A stretch of DNA of 64,000 nucleotides. It comes from Ypsolopha sequella (lineage: Eukaryota > Arthropoda > Insecta > Lepidoptera > Ypsolophidae). Where the stretch lies: the NCBI GenBank assembly GCA_934047225.1, contig OW203989.1, positions 8,965,977 through 9,029,976 of the forward strand, written 5' to 3'. Shown here one piece after another: positions 11,930 to 21,865 of the stretch (the first letter of the stretch is position 1; the number at the start of each line of letters is the position of its first letter). The translations under genes were made by a program, and so were the position numbers. Below the pieces are notes generated by a model that saw nothing but the letters and a program-made list of their open reading frames with translations, was not told the DNA's origin and made no database searches.

Positions 11930-12260
11930 TTCAAAAGGAAAACTTACATCCCAGTATTAAATTTCACAATCCCTAGACACTCGGTATCGACGGACTTATT
12001 CAGGTCCACTGGAAGGCACGCAATCTATTCAGATAAGATCCGAATAAATCTTTTAGGCCTACCGCTACCCACCCATTAGTGGTCGCTTACTGGTTACCAG
12101 TCGGGATACAATGGGAACCGGGTTCGTCTCGGGAATTGATATTGAAAGGTACCGTACGTTCTCGAACAACGGAATACGATCATTTGTATCGCCACGACAC
12201 TCGACTCTCAACTGTCGGCTTTATTGGTATGCAATAGGAGTGGCCATTCTTTAGAACAAG
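11930..12260. other. Higher-complexity single-copy segment
   Basis: About 330 bp with balanced base composition and no repeat elsewhere in the window, for example GTTACCAGTCGGGATACAAT and AGGTACCGTACGTTCTCG. It has neither a long ORF nor inverted ends. It is a candidate for conserved non-coding host DNA, but nothing in the sequence proves a function. Confidence 0.3.
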
Positions 12261-13382
12261 TGTACTGTTCTTTGAAATAATGACGCAAAAGAAAATTCCT
12301 ATCTCAGACGGTTTATCGCTTTTCCTTGTGATAACTAATTTATACGTGTGTTTGAGTTTCGTTTAATTTGTAAGAAGTGATAAAATAAGTTTATTGTATA
12401 ACTGCACTGATGTAACGGTTTACTTGGATTTATTGAAGTAAACTTTTAGTTTTCAAATGTCATAAAAGTCGAATTATAGATTTACTAGTACTGCATTTGA
12501 GTTATTCAGCACTATTTCCACGAATTTTCAAGAGCTATCTTTAAATCGAGTTCGGTATGAAGGAGCATATTTGAACCCCTAATTGCTGTATAGAGTATGC
12601 AGTATGCAGGTCGGATTAAAGCAAAAGAAATTAAAGGTTTTGGAATAATACATACCTTTGATATATTTTAATTCAACTATTTTATTATCTGAAAATATGT
12701 AAACTTCTTTAATTCTCACGCAATATCACCGTCTTTGTCAATACGTCGATACGTAACCAAACCGATTTCCCGAGGAAAAATTTCCCGAAATCTATTACTT
12801 CCAACTAAATAAATATAGCTAATAAAGTAATTAATCTGTGGGCAAGTGTTTTTGCGTGGGCTCCTTGATAACTGAAGCATAGAGGAGAGTCGACAATGGT
12901 TTCGTTATAAGTTGAAGAATAAGATTATCAATGGTGATATTGCTTAGAGGTTTATATGTACGTAATAATTTTTTCGTATGTTTTTTTTTTAATCGGTAAT
13001 GTGGGGTATCAAATGAAAGAGATTTATGAGCTGATTGTAAAAATGTACTACAATATTACATTTTAACCACTCGTTTTCTAAAAAACAAAAATACATTTTC
13101 AAAACACACCAAGTTTGTGTGGCTCCTCATGCAAAAAACGGCTGAAGGAATTTTCGTGAATCGTTCATCAAATGACTCGTGTCTGGCATCATAAAAGCCC
13201 AAAAAATGGTAATGATTAAGCGTAAATATACAAAATTCACTTTGTGAAAATTCCTTTCATTTCGGTCAAGGAGCAAACTGCATTCTGTCAGTAAAACTTC
13301 ATGAAAATATTTTGAAACAGGGAATCGTAAAAATACCTAAAAGTTCAAAGTGTAACAGTCAGCCGGAAAACACAAGGTGATT
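12261..13382. other. Unassigned AT-rich sequence
   Basis: No gene. A weak inverted pair (GGAATTTTCGTGAA near 13150 and TTTGTGAAAATTCC near 13240) may be a decayed fold-back element. Confidence 0.35.
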
Positions 13383-13650
13383 GTTTTTAGGGTTCCGTAC
13401 CCAAAGGGTAACCAAGGGGACCCTATTACTAAGACTCCGCTGTCCGTCTGTCTGTCCGTCTGTCACCAGACTGTATCTCATGAACCGTGGTAGTTACACA
13501 GTTGAAGTTTTCAGATGATGTATTTTTGTTGCCGCTATAACAACAAATACTAAAACACAGAATAAAATAAATATTTAAGGGGGCCCCCATGCAACTGACA
13601 TGTTTTTTTTTGCTTCGTGCGTGAGCCCGACTCGCACTTGGCCGGTTTTT
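13383..13650 (+). mobile_element. Common moth repeat M1 (GGGTTCCGTACCCAAAGGG)
   Basis: It starts TTTTTAGGGTTCCGTACCC, continues through GACCCTATTACTAAG and the pyrimidine-rich CCGTCTGTCTGTCCGTCTG, and ends CGACTCGCACTTGGCCGG followed by a T run. From general knowledge this is one of the most frequent short repeats of moth genomes; its mobilising machinery is not evident from sequence. Further copies lie at 61613-61833 (minus) and 3630-3695 (fragment), and a longer relative at 34350-34902. Confidence 0.8.
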
Positions 13651-14589
13651 TTGGATACTGAAGGCATATTGCTACATCGGGATATAGTAACTTCGCAGAA
13701 AGCTTCGCACTTATGAGTTCTCAGCAAAACGTGTGCAATATAATAAAAATCGACTTCACGTACGTAACCTGATCAATTATAAGAAAAAATGTTTTCGTTG
13801 AAACTTTATGATTAAATGACTGTTTAACACATTCGTCGCTCACAACTGCTAAAACAGCGCAGCTTTCTCGCTTTTTAGACCTTCTACGTCAAAGGCAATG
13901 AACAAATCCACAGAATAATGGATTTTCCACAGATTAGGACGTTGAACAGCCACTACACTACCAGCCTTTGAAACTCTTATAAACTAACAATAAAGATAAT
14001 GTTTGCTTAGCTCAAACATCTAAAGCCGCGGTACTGTAGGTCTAATTGATGTATTTACATTTAAATGGAGCTTCAGTCGGATGCTGTTTGACTGTAGTGG
14101 GGCGACGTTAACACGACTCCTGCGCACGCAACAACACGCACGCTTGATTTACGGTTGGCCAATGTGGTGACGGTTACAGACTAAAGACGCTTTGTTTAGA
14201 AAAGTGTGCTTTTTGCACTGCAGGTGAAAGTTAAGATACGGTGCCAAAATATTTATAGAAATAGAAAAAAGAAATATGTCTAGTCTTTTTTCTGAGTAAA
14301 ATTTAGTTATTCTTCAGATTCGACTATTTTTTCCTGCAGAAAGAATTATTTTGATTAAGAAATCAAACAGATATATTTTTGCATTAAGGCTATCATTTAG
14401 GATGGGCCCCGCAAATCCCTGATTTATTCTTCCTAATTAAATAATCCTAATAATCCCTAATTTATTCTTCGTGGTTTCAAATCTTACAATACCATAAGTG
14501 AAAAAAAAAAGTATTTCTGCCTAGAATATAATGCACGCAATTAGCGAAACAGAATCATCTGAAATCATTCCCGTAATTAGAAAATAAAC
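13651..14589. other. Unassigned; GC-richer patch at 14030-14230
   Basis: No ORF or repeat. Around 14095-14170 a CpG-containing patch (GGGGCGACGTTAACACGAC, CGCACGCTTGATTTACGG) stands out from AT-rich flanks. At 14420-14470 ATTTATTCTTC and AATCCTAA motifs recur in a short imperfect tandem. Function unknown. Confidence 0.35.
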
Positions 14590-14819
14590 AACAAAGATTG
14601 CTATAATATTATTAAAACTCGCGTGAGCTGACATACTAAATTATTATTACATACGGCTTGAACACTCACGTGTGATTGTTGTTGACTATATGTCGTCCTA
14701 AGAACGACACTCGCCTTGATAATGCCGAAATTGTATCGGTGAAACGGTTGGCATATAGTCAACAACAATCACACGTGAGTGTTCAAGCCGTATGTAATAA
14801 TAATTTAACAAAGATTGCT
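14590..14819. mobile_element. Fold-back MITE F6, copy 1, perfect 55-bp arms
   Basis: The arms 14638-14692 and 14752-14806 are exact complements over 55 bases (with CACTCACGTGTGATTGTTG inside), around a 59-bp loop. A 13-bp direct repeat, AACAAAGATTGCT, lies at 14590-14602 and again at 14807-14819 and looks like a target duplication. The left side carries about 35 extra bases (AAAACTCGCGTGAGCTGAC) that also flank the copy ending near 50930. Perfect arms imply a young copy. Confidence 0.85.
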
Positions 14820-16130
14820 CTTTAAAAAAGTTGCTATAATAAATGTTATATATTTTTATAATTCAACGTACGTAAAAAACAGCAACGGGAAATTGTTTTA
14901 CAATTAATTTAACAATTAAAACAGATTAAAACAGAAAAGACATGGTGTACAATGGTGGTACTAATTGCTAATGGCAACATTTTCCAGGCAACCTTTGAAT
15001 GGAAAATAGATATTTAAAAATATGTTAAAGTAACATATTTAAAGAGTATTAATTAATCATTAATCATTAAATTAATCATTTGCATGCTGTGATTTCTTTA
15101 ATAAGTTAGAAGTTAAGCATTTAATTAAGTTTGATTTGTGTTTGTATTTAAGGCTTACTAACTACTAGAAATCCTAATAAAGAAAATAAATAAATAAATA
15201 TTACAATATGTTAATAAAATATTTTTTACAAAATACCGTTTAAGGGCTTTTTCATTTTTTATTTTTTATATATGTATATAGCAACTAAAACTGTTTAATT
15301 AAGTATTTATATTAATTTAAAGTGCAGCATACAAAAAATTTAAAGAGTAGTATTTTTACAGATACTAACATTAACATATTGTAAATCATATTTTTATTCA
15401 ATTATTTCTAAGACCCCAGATAATATCCCGATTACCATAGACAAGAACTTTGTCACACTTAGCTGGGATGAGCACATTTTGGTCGGTGAATTTAGAAGTC
15501 TGATTTTTGAATATTTTGTAGAAAAGTGCTTCTACTCAGTAGAAAGTTTTCTGTCAGATGAAAACTAATATGGCTTTGGTCATATGGCTTGCTGATCTTG
15601 TATTTTATTTTATAAACAAAATTGTAGAAGATTCGTAGATGTTAAGATACTGTGAAATATTGTAAGCAAGTAAAACATATTATATATTCGAAAACAATAG
15701 ATTTAAGATGTAAAATGTGCCTCTGTTCTAACCTTAGTGTATATATACATATATTGCTGTGCCCGATAAGGGTAGGTCTTTTAAAAATGTAACACCTGTA
15801 TACACTTACTTGCAATAAATATTTAGATTTTCATTTTTGATTTTTACATAAATATCATATAATATTATAATTTAAAGATTCCTGTCCATTTTTACTCGGT
15901 ATAATTTTGTTTTTTTTTTACATAACCCTAAAATCATAAGTGATTAATACTTGCGATTATCGGCACTTGGTGAAACTAGGATAACAACATGATGATTAAC
16001 AGTCTAACTAAACCCTCGATGATGGTGTAAAAACGAAACCGGTCGAGTTAAATAAGCTTATAAACTGTGAAACGAGTGCAAGTGTATTTATTCACCTAAA
16101 ATTATAACCTAAAAGCTAAAATGAACACAT
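14820..16130. other. AT-rich; possible LINE tails
   Basis: (AAAT)n at 15184-15200 follows AATCCTAATAAAG, and CTTACTTGCAATAAAT at about 15808-15823 follows a GTGCCCGATAAGGGTAGG motif. Both resemble 3' ends of old non-LTR elements but have no coding sequence to confirm this. Otherwise featureless. Confidence 0.3.
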
Positions 16131-16600
16131 AGCAGATACTAAAATAGCTATACAAACGACTATATTCATATTATTCATGACATCTCCACACTGCGTAGAC
16201 CTAAACCAGCACCTATTTATCCAAAGTCACACCAATCAACCAACACACGGCGTCACTGTAATAAACCCTGCTCTGTGATCTAATACCGAAGCGTATCAAC
16301 ATCGAATGCCCCCCGCGGTGCAATGCTGCACACTATAGACCGAGGGCCAGCGATAAGATCGTATCTCTTCATGCCTCAGAATAACGTGTCAACATTGTAA
16401 GCAGGTTGACGGACACCCGCGATCAGCTGTTGCGATACCCTGACAACATCGTTGGAACTTCAACGTGTTTCAACAACGAGAAATCTTCTAGGGTAGTGGA
16501 GAGTTTCTGCATTTGGTGCTTCCTGTGAATTGTGATTGATTTTCTAACGTTTGATCTCGCCGATAGAGATGTCGGTGTTTGAGGAGAGTTTCATTATAAT
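16131..16600. other. Single-copy, GC-balanced segment
   Basis: About 470 bp clearly less AT-rich than its flanks (for example CGAATGCCCCCCGCGGTGC and CACCCGCGATCAGCTGTTGC). It has no repeat in the window and no ORF above 60 codons. It could be a host untranslated exon or a regulatory region; I see no TATA-plus-start arrangement or splice frame that proves it. Confidence 0.3.
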
Positions 16601-16820
16601 ACATCTTTAGATACCGTTGTGACTGGGATCAAGAATTTCTTTATGTCATGACATGAGGAATCAGTTAGCAAAAAGTAAATTTGATACACATAAGGATACT
16701 TAACGATAAAAAAAGAAAATATGGTAAGTTCTGTTAGCCTCTTATAAAACACTCCTTCATTTTATACGAGTTACGTAGTATGAATGAATGATATGTATAG
16801 TATGTGCTCGTACCTAATTA

Positions 16821-16906
16821 TACCCTACGGTCCGAAATAGAATTACATTTAGATAAATCACGAAATAGATTTTAGCGATTTAATTCTATTTCGGACCGCA
16901 GGGATA
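16821..16906. repeat. Fold-back, 25-bp arms (CGGTCCGAAATAGAATTA)
   Basis: TACGGTCCGAAATAGAATTA at 16825 pairs with TAATTCTATTTCGGACCGCA ending near 16899, with one mismatch at the outer edge and a loop of about 35 bp. No other copy in the window. Confidence 0.75.
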
Positions 16907-17023
16907 GTGTAGCATTACTGATGAAGCGTTATTTTTACAAAAATAATCTGGTTGTTTAAATTAATGTAAACCTGAATCATAGCGCATAGTATAATAATAT
17001 ACGTAGAGGTATTTATTTAGACT

Positions 17024-17170
17024 ATAACGGTCTTACCACAAAACTGTGTTTAACTTTAGACAGTATTTAAATCTGTTGCTGTCACTCTTTTACAATATGA
17101 AAAAAAAGGTGACAACGACAGATTTAAACACTGTCTAAAGTTAAAAACTGTTTTGTAGTAACACCGTTAT
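17024..17170. mobile_element. Fold-back element, about 62-bp arms
   Basis: The arms ATAACGGTCTTACCACAAAA to CTGTTGCTGTCAC (17024-17086) and GTGACAACGACAG to ACACCGTTAT (17109-17170) are complementary with a handful of mismatches. The loop is only about 22 bp, so RNA from here would form a long hairpin. Confidence 0.8.
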
Positions 17171-17456
17171 TGTGTATAAGTCTCAAAATATCGGCTGTTT
17201 GGATTGTTCAACGACATCTATATGATTATACAATACAAAACGATACAATATTCTTTATTGAAGACAAAAATAAAACAGAAATAAGGAAACCATTTTAAAA
17301 TAAGTAGTAGGGTACAATTGGCAGGCTTATCACTAAAAGCCATCTCTTCCAGACAACCTTTATTATGTTATGTGAAGGTTATTACGGTTATATAAAATAT
17401 CTGTGTTACACACAATAATTTTATGTAGGAAGTTTACCATTTACTCTTGGATCAGC

Positions 17457-17618
17457 GGGTCTACCGCGTAATTCTCATTTACATCAACATCAACTTGAGA
17501 TTGAAATTTGGCGTGCGTGCGACGACGCTCGCCTAACATGCCATCTCTTTTGCACGCGTTGAATTTCGCATGCATTTGCTTGAAGTTGATACAAGTGAGA
17601 ATTACGCGGTAGAGCCCC
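17457..17618. mobile_element. MITE F7, copy 1, 162 bp
   Basis: Inverted ends: GGGTCTACCGCGTAATTCTC and GAGAATTACGCGGTAGAGCC. The interior GTGCGTGCGACGACGC is CpG-rich. A second copy at 29991-30152 has exactly the same length and differs at about 7 positions. Non-coding. Confidence 0.85.
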
Positions 17619-17678
17619 AGAGTTAAAGATTAAGCGTTGTTAAAAAAAATACAGTTATAATGTACAAACTGAAAGATA

Positions 17679-17937
17679 ATTTGAGGCGCTGAGCGCAAAA
17701 GTAGTATAACCCACATTAAAATTTTCCAGATTTTTCATGATAAATTGAAGTACAGAACCTCAGAAAGCTAAATTTGGGTAACTCTACTATTGCGCTCTGC
17801 CTTGAGGTTCTGAGTGCTAAAGTGGTGTAAGTCAATTTTATCTTTTTGAGATTATTTTATAAAAATTTACCTAGGTTATATCAAGAACCTCAAAAGGATG
17901 AATGTGGGTTTCACCACTATAGCGCTCAGCGCCTCAT
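17679..17937. mobile_element. Double fold-back element (two palindromic units)
   Basis: The outer ends GAGGCGCTGAGCGCAAAAG and ATAGCGCTCAGCGCCTC are inverted. In the middle (17790-17830) a second pair, ACTATTGCGCTCTGCC and GAGGTTCTGAGTGCTAAAG, makes each half a palindrome of about 130 bp in its own right. The structure looks like two copies of one fold-back element fused end to end. No second locus in the window. Confidence 0.7.
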
Positions 17938-18361
17938 TTATGTTATTGTCACTGCTTTTTGTTATTTGTATTAGTTTTCAAAACCAACAAATATCGTTAT
18001 TTTATTTCTTTACTATCAAAATGTACCTGCTGTTACCATGTTACCCTGCTGATTGAATTAAAATATTTTATTTCATACTTTTTATTTCTTGTGAAATATA
18101 CTCCTACTTATCGCTTCATCGTCAAATTATCCGTTAAGCCCATGTGATTAATTCCCACCTCGAGGCCTACAAATTTCGATATTATGAATAATAAGTTCGC
18201 TAGAGGGTGCAATTCATTGGAGCAAGCGCAATCGGTAGCTGTCTCTCTATCAATTGCAGGCATTAATCTAGTACCCGACGTAATTCAATAAAGAGGAGCA
18301 GTGCTCTCTAGATTATGTTGGAGGTGGAGTTAAATTTTTTTCAGGCCCTGGATCATATGGG

Positions 18362-18641
18362 TTAAGGTGGATGGTCCAAGGCAATTTTCATACAAACTTG
18401 TGGGAACCAATAACGACGACAGAAGTATTGTTATTTCGTTCTGTTACTTTTTTACAAGTTCAGTTAATTTTCCACACGCGAGTAATCAGTTTTTTACAAA
18501 CAAGATGTTTTACAATCTAATTTTGCTATTTAAAACTTTCGCAATCCAATTTATGAAAGTTTATTCTTCTTTATTACACTTCTGCCGTCATTATTGATTC
18601 CCACAAATGTGTAAAAAATTACCTTGGACCATTCACCTTAA
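18362..18641. mobile_element. T2 MITE (TTAAGGTGGATGGTCC), copy 1
   Basis: The ends TTAAGGTGGATGGTCCAAGG and CCTTGGACCATTCACCTTAA bound 280 bp. Both flanks are TTAA, the piggyBac-type signature. It shares CAATAACGACGACAG and TTTCCACACG-like blocks with copies at 37009-37398 and 57902-58282. This copy has an internal deletion relative to those and more point changes, so it is the oldest. Apparent ORFs inside it are by-products of the repeat. Confidence 0.85.
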
Positions 18642-18779
18642 GAAAGCCAGGAATTCTAGACTTTCTTAAAGGAAGACAGGGATTCTTGATGTATTTCAGT
18701 CAATGGTTCTTCAGTAAAACTTAGTTTAAGTGGGTGGCTTTTATTTGAATAAATATCGTTACATTTTTAACTCGATCAT

Positions 18780-18840
18780 TCTAGTCCGCAGGTCGTGGAT
18801 TCGAATCTCGTATGTCCCCTATTAGGTCAGCATGCTTCGG
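18780..18840 (+). mobile_element. SINE S1, head part, split by insertion
   Basis: CGCAGGTCGTGGATTCGAAT carries a box-B-like GGATTCGAATC (18796-18806). The rest of the same SINE resumes at about 19446 (CATATTTGTGCCCGAAGTAC), so the 600 bp between are an insertion into it. Confidence 0.65.
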
Positions 18841-18944
18841 AAGGTACGGCGAAGCAAGCCTAGTTCATACAAACCAAATACCAAAACCATTTGTAAATTA
18901 TATACATTCTTAGGATAGTGTTCCGATTGGATTACATAATTCAA

Positions 18945-19130
18945 ATTCAAATTCGAATAGTTTATTTTGCAAAGTAGGTATATATAATACACTTTTTACA
19001 CGTCAAATTTAATCTAATAAAAATATATTTAGTAAATGTACATGTACATGAACTAGATTAAAGGTTTATTTAATTTATCTAGCAATATATATACGATTAA
19101 AATGATAGGTAAAATATATATTTTGCAAGG
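18945..19130 (-). mobile_element. Probable LINE 3' tail, antisense
   Basis: Read on the minus strand it ends TTTGCAAAATAAACTATTCG followed by (AATTTG)n-like repeats, which is how several moth non-LTR elements end (AATAAA signal plus short tandem tail). No coding part survives. Confidence 0.4.
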
Positions 19131-19207
19131 TGAAATCCAATCAACCGCCCGAACCCATACCGGAGACCCGGCCAGGGACCAGGAACAAGGTTCAATGATC
19201 ACCAACC

Positions 19208-19345
19208 TATCTAGGTTCCCAAATATATATTTTGAAAGGGCACTGATTTAATGACGACATATAAGCAATTTAAAATTTCCATGGAAAGCTTACTTTTCTT
19301 ATATTTCATGTATAAATCAGTGTTCTTGTTTGGGAACCTAGATAT
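19208..19345. mobile_element. Fold-back nested in the SINE-splitting element
   Basis: TCTAGGTTCCCAAATATAT with GGGCACTGATTTA at the left pairs with TAAATCAGTGTTCTTG and TTTGGGAACCTAGA at the right. This makes a third layer of nesting at this site. Confidence 0.65.
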
Positions 19346-19444
19346 TCTGTAATGCAATCGGAATAAATACACACTATCTTAAGAATATCAGTGATTTACA
19401 AATGGTTTTGGTATTTCATTAACTAGGCTCGCTTCGCCGGCCCC

Positions 19445-19612
19445 TTTAGCTGAGGATCCATATTTGTGCCCGAAGTACAGCGATAGAGCTCACCACCCAT
19501 CACGCTGGGACGTAATAATCGTCGGTGAAACGTGGGTGTGACTATGACTTGCATTTCACAGTCCATACTCGGAAATACCCTTGACACTTCCATGGGGTTT
19601 CAGATATGATCA
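19445..19612 (+). mobile_element. SINE S1, body part, after the insertion
   Basis: It holds the family blocks CCCGAAGTACAGCGATAGAG, CACCCATCACGCTGGGACGT, AATCGTCGGTGAAACG and TTGCATTTCACAGTCCATAC in the same order as the full copy at 33862. It is followed by a (CAT)n run (19608-19626). Confidence 0.7.
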
Positions 19613-20074
19613 TCATCATCATCATCCCTGTCGTGTAGCCAGTATGCAAAAAGAAAAAAATATGATCTACAGATTATTCGTAGCAGTGTATTTTGTTACA
19701 GCTTTGAAAATTTGCGTTACTTTCCGGAAAGTGTATGCAGTTGAAGCTATTGTTAATCACAAAACGGAGGTATAGGGATAATGTTATTAATCTTGGAAAA
19801 GCGTGTGTAATTTTAATTAAGTTTAATCAAATAAACAATTTGCATTTAGCAAAATTATGTTATTGGAATAATGAGTTAATTACTGAACAGGAATAAATTA
19901 CAGAAAGCCGTTTAACATCCGCTTTTCTCTATCACGGTATATTTGTTAGGAGAATAGTTGTTGGTTTATGGTGCGATATTTTATGAGTCGGGCTTTAAGT
20001 GTGTACCGTTGTCATATTTTTAGTACCTATAACGTATATACCCTTAGCTTATATTTAACACAACTAACTATAAG

Positions 20075-20282
20075 CTATAGTCTATTCGCGATATCGTGAT
20101 ACTTGTTCCGTTTCATTTCGCCGCGACGTTTGGGGCATAGGCTCTTTTAAAATAGTATTTATTGCTTGTTATTAAAAGTCATGGTGAGGTTCCCAAATTT
20201 TGATGATGATTTCATGGCCTATTAAAGTCAGAGTTACAAAATGAAACGTCACAGGAATCATGAGATCGCGAATAGAGTATAC
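20075..20282. mobile_element. MITE family F2, copy 2
   Basis: The ends TATAGTCTATTCGCGATATC and GATCGCGAATAGAGTATA are inverted repeats. The internal CGACGTTTGGGGCATAGGCT and GGTGAGGTTCCCAAATTTTG are shared with 3354-3585. Confidence 0.75.
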
Positions 20283-21535
20283 TTTAGTTCAATCACTATT
20301 TGAAATACACTTCATATAAACGAATACACTGACTGACTGACTGATCTATCAACGCTCAGACCATCGACTGTACACATAAACATGAAATTTGGACTGCAGG
20401 TAGGTTCCTTGTACGACGTATAGACATCCACTAAGAAAGGATTTTACTATAGAATATTCCAATGAGATCGGAAGAAACCACTGCGTTGCCGATAGTTAAT
20501 TTCTCTAGCGAAAATTGTGCGACACTGCGCGGTGTGGAAGGTAGATACTTATTTATTTTATTTATTTCGAAGAAATATAAATTATATAGGTACATAAAAG
20601 TGTATTGGAAACCTTTTGAGGTTTTTATGTACACTCAGTTTCAAGATTGACGAGGAAGGTTAGCTCCGCCGTTCCACCAATCACAGAGTACACAGAGCAC
20701 ATGCCACCAATCGCAATCGCCCTCTTTTGTGACGTTATGACACCATTGATCGTAACATGGCTCCATTCATACACCAACTCCTTTTCTTAACTGATCCGTG
20801 GGAGAAACGGAGCAACGCTGCAGTGCGTTTGTTAGTTTTTTTTATCTAAATTAATTAACCTTATAAAAAGGTAAAAATTGATCGCGGTAGACCCGATTAT
20901 ATATATTATAATGTGTACAAAACGTGAGAGTTAAAAGTTATTTATTAACCTTTTCCATCTTTCCTATACATAAAATCATTTGAGTTTTCTTAGGAACTCT
21001 GAGCAACAATTCCACAAGTTAGTTAAACTAGCAACAAATTGAATTATTCATCCAGGCAGCTGAAACTCGACTTTAGTTTAATTTATGAAGTGGTATCTCA
21101 GTATAATCGCTCATGTTTATCCCTACAAAACCACAATCAATGTACAATCAGGTCGAACCAAAATCGTCTTTATCGCAAGGCAATTAAGTTGAAGGAAGGT
21201 TTAAATGATCATGGTGGGAATTTCTGTACTAACATGACGAGATAATATTCACATTATTTATGACTTCGTTCGATATGGACGTCCGTCGTTTTTTGCGTAA
21301 GTGAACAGATGACAAGGTGAAAAATACGATAAATACTACAAAAAAAGTAGGTTTCGTCTTAACGAGCTTTTTTCAATCTGATCACAAAATAACATCAATC
21401 CTTGATATTTTTGCATATTCGATACTATAACTTTGGCAAAAGAACGTCAAAACATATTAAATTGGCGTTTTCTGTGGAGAATTTAAAAGAAACTCAATTT
21501 TCAATCATTTTTAACATTTTTGAAATTTTTTTAGG
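20283..21535. other. Unassigned sequence
   Basis: Short ORFs on both strands at 20431-20650 overlap one another and show no domain. 20640-20830 is somewhat GC-richer (CCACCAATCACAGAGTACAC) but has no recognisable feature. The remainder is AT-rich. Confidence 0.35.
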
Positions 21536-21539
21536 AATG

Positions 21540-21865
21540 ACAAATATAAATGTTATAATTTATTTTATGTATGAATGAGATAACATTAAGTTAACAGCAA
21601 CATAATATTAAATTATTGAAAAGTGTCAGCTCTAAAAAATTATTACGAATCTTATCATGGAAATGGATGGCATTCAGGACGAACTGTTTTTGAAGATTTA
21701 ATGTTAGATATCAAACTGAAAATAAAAACAGAATTTAATACGTATTAAGATGTAAAACCTTGAAACCAAGTTACAAACAAAAAAAAGATGGCTATTGAAT
21801 TACATGCATTTTTAGCTAATGAATCTGTAAGAAAATTGCGCCAATTTATCGTACTAAAAATGTCG
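21540..21865 (+). repeat. Dispersed repeat F8, copy 1
   Basis: GAAAAGTGTCAGCTCTAAAA, then TGGAAATGGATGGCATTCAG and GACGAACTGTTTTTGAAG, recur at 53085-53345 and 54985-55240 in the same order, ending around GAATCTGTAAGAAAATT. This copy is diverged from the other two by roughly a tenth. Non-coding; the element class is unknown. Confidence 0.7.

Larger units (their letters stand above)
18841..19444. mobile_element. TIR element inserted in a SINE
   Basis: The left end GGCGAAGCAAGCCTAGTT and CCAAAACCATTTGTAAAT are mirrored at the right by ATTTACAAATGGTTTTGG and AACTAGGCTCGCTTCGCC. The inverted ends span about 60 bp. The interior is a mosaic: a LINE-tail-like stretch (18945-19130, minus), a GC-rich bit near 19150, and a further fold-back at 19208-19345. 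No transposase. Insertion into a SINE shows it moved after the SINE did. Confidence 0.7.
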
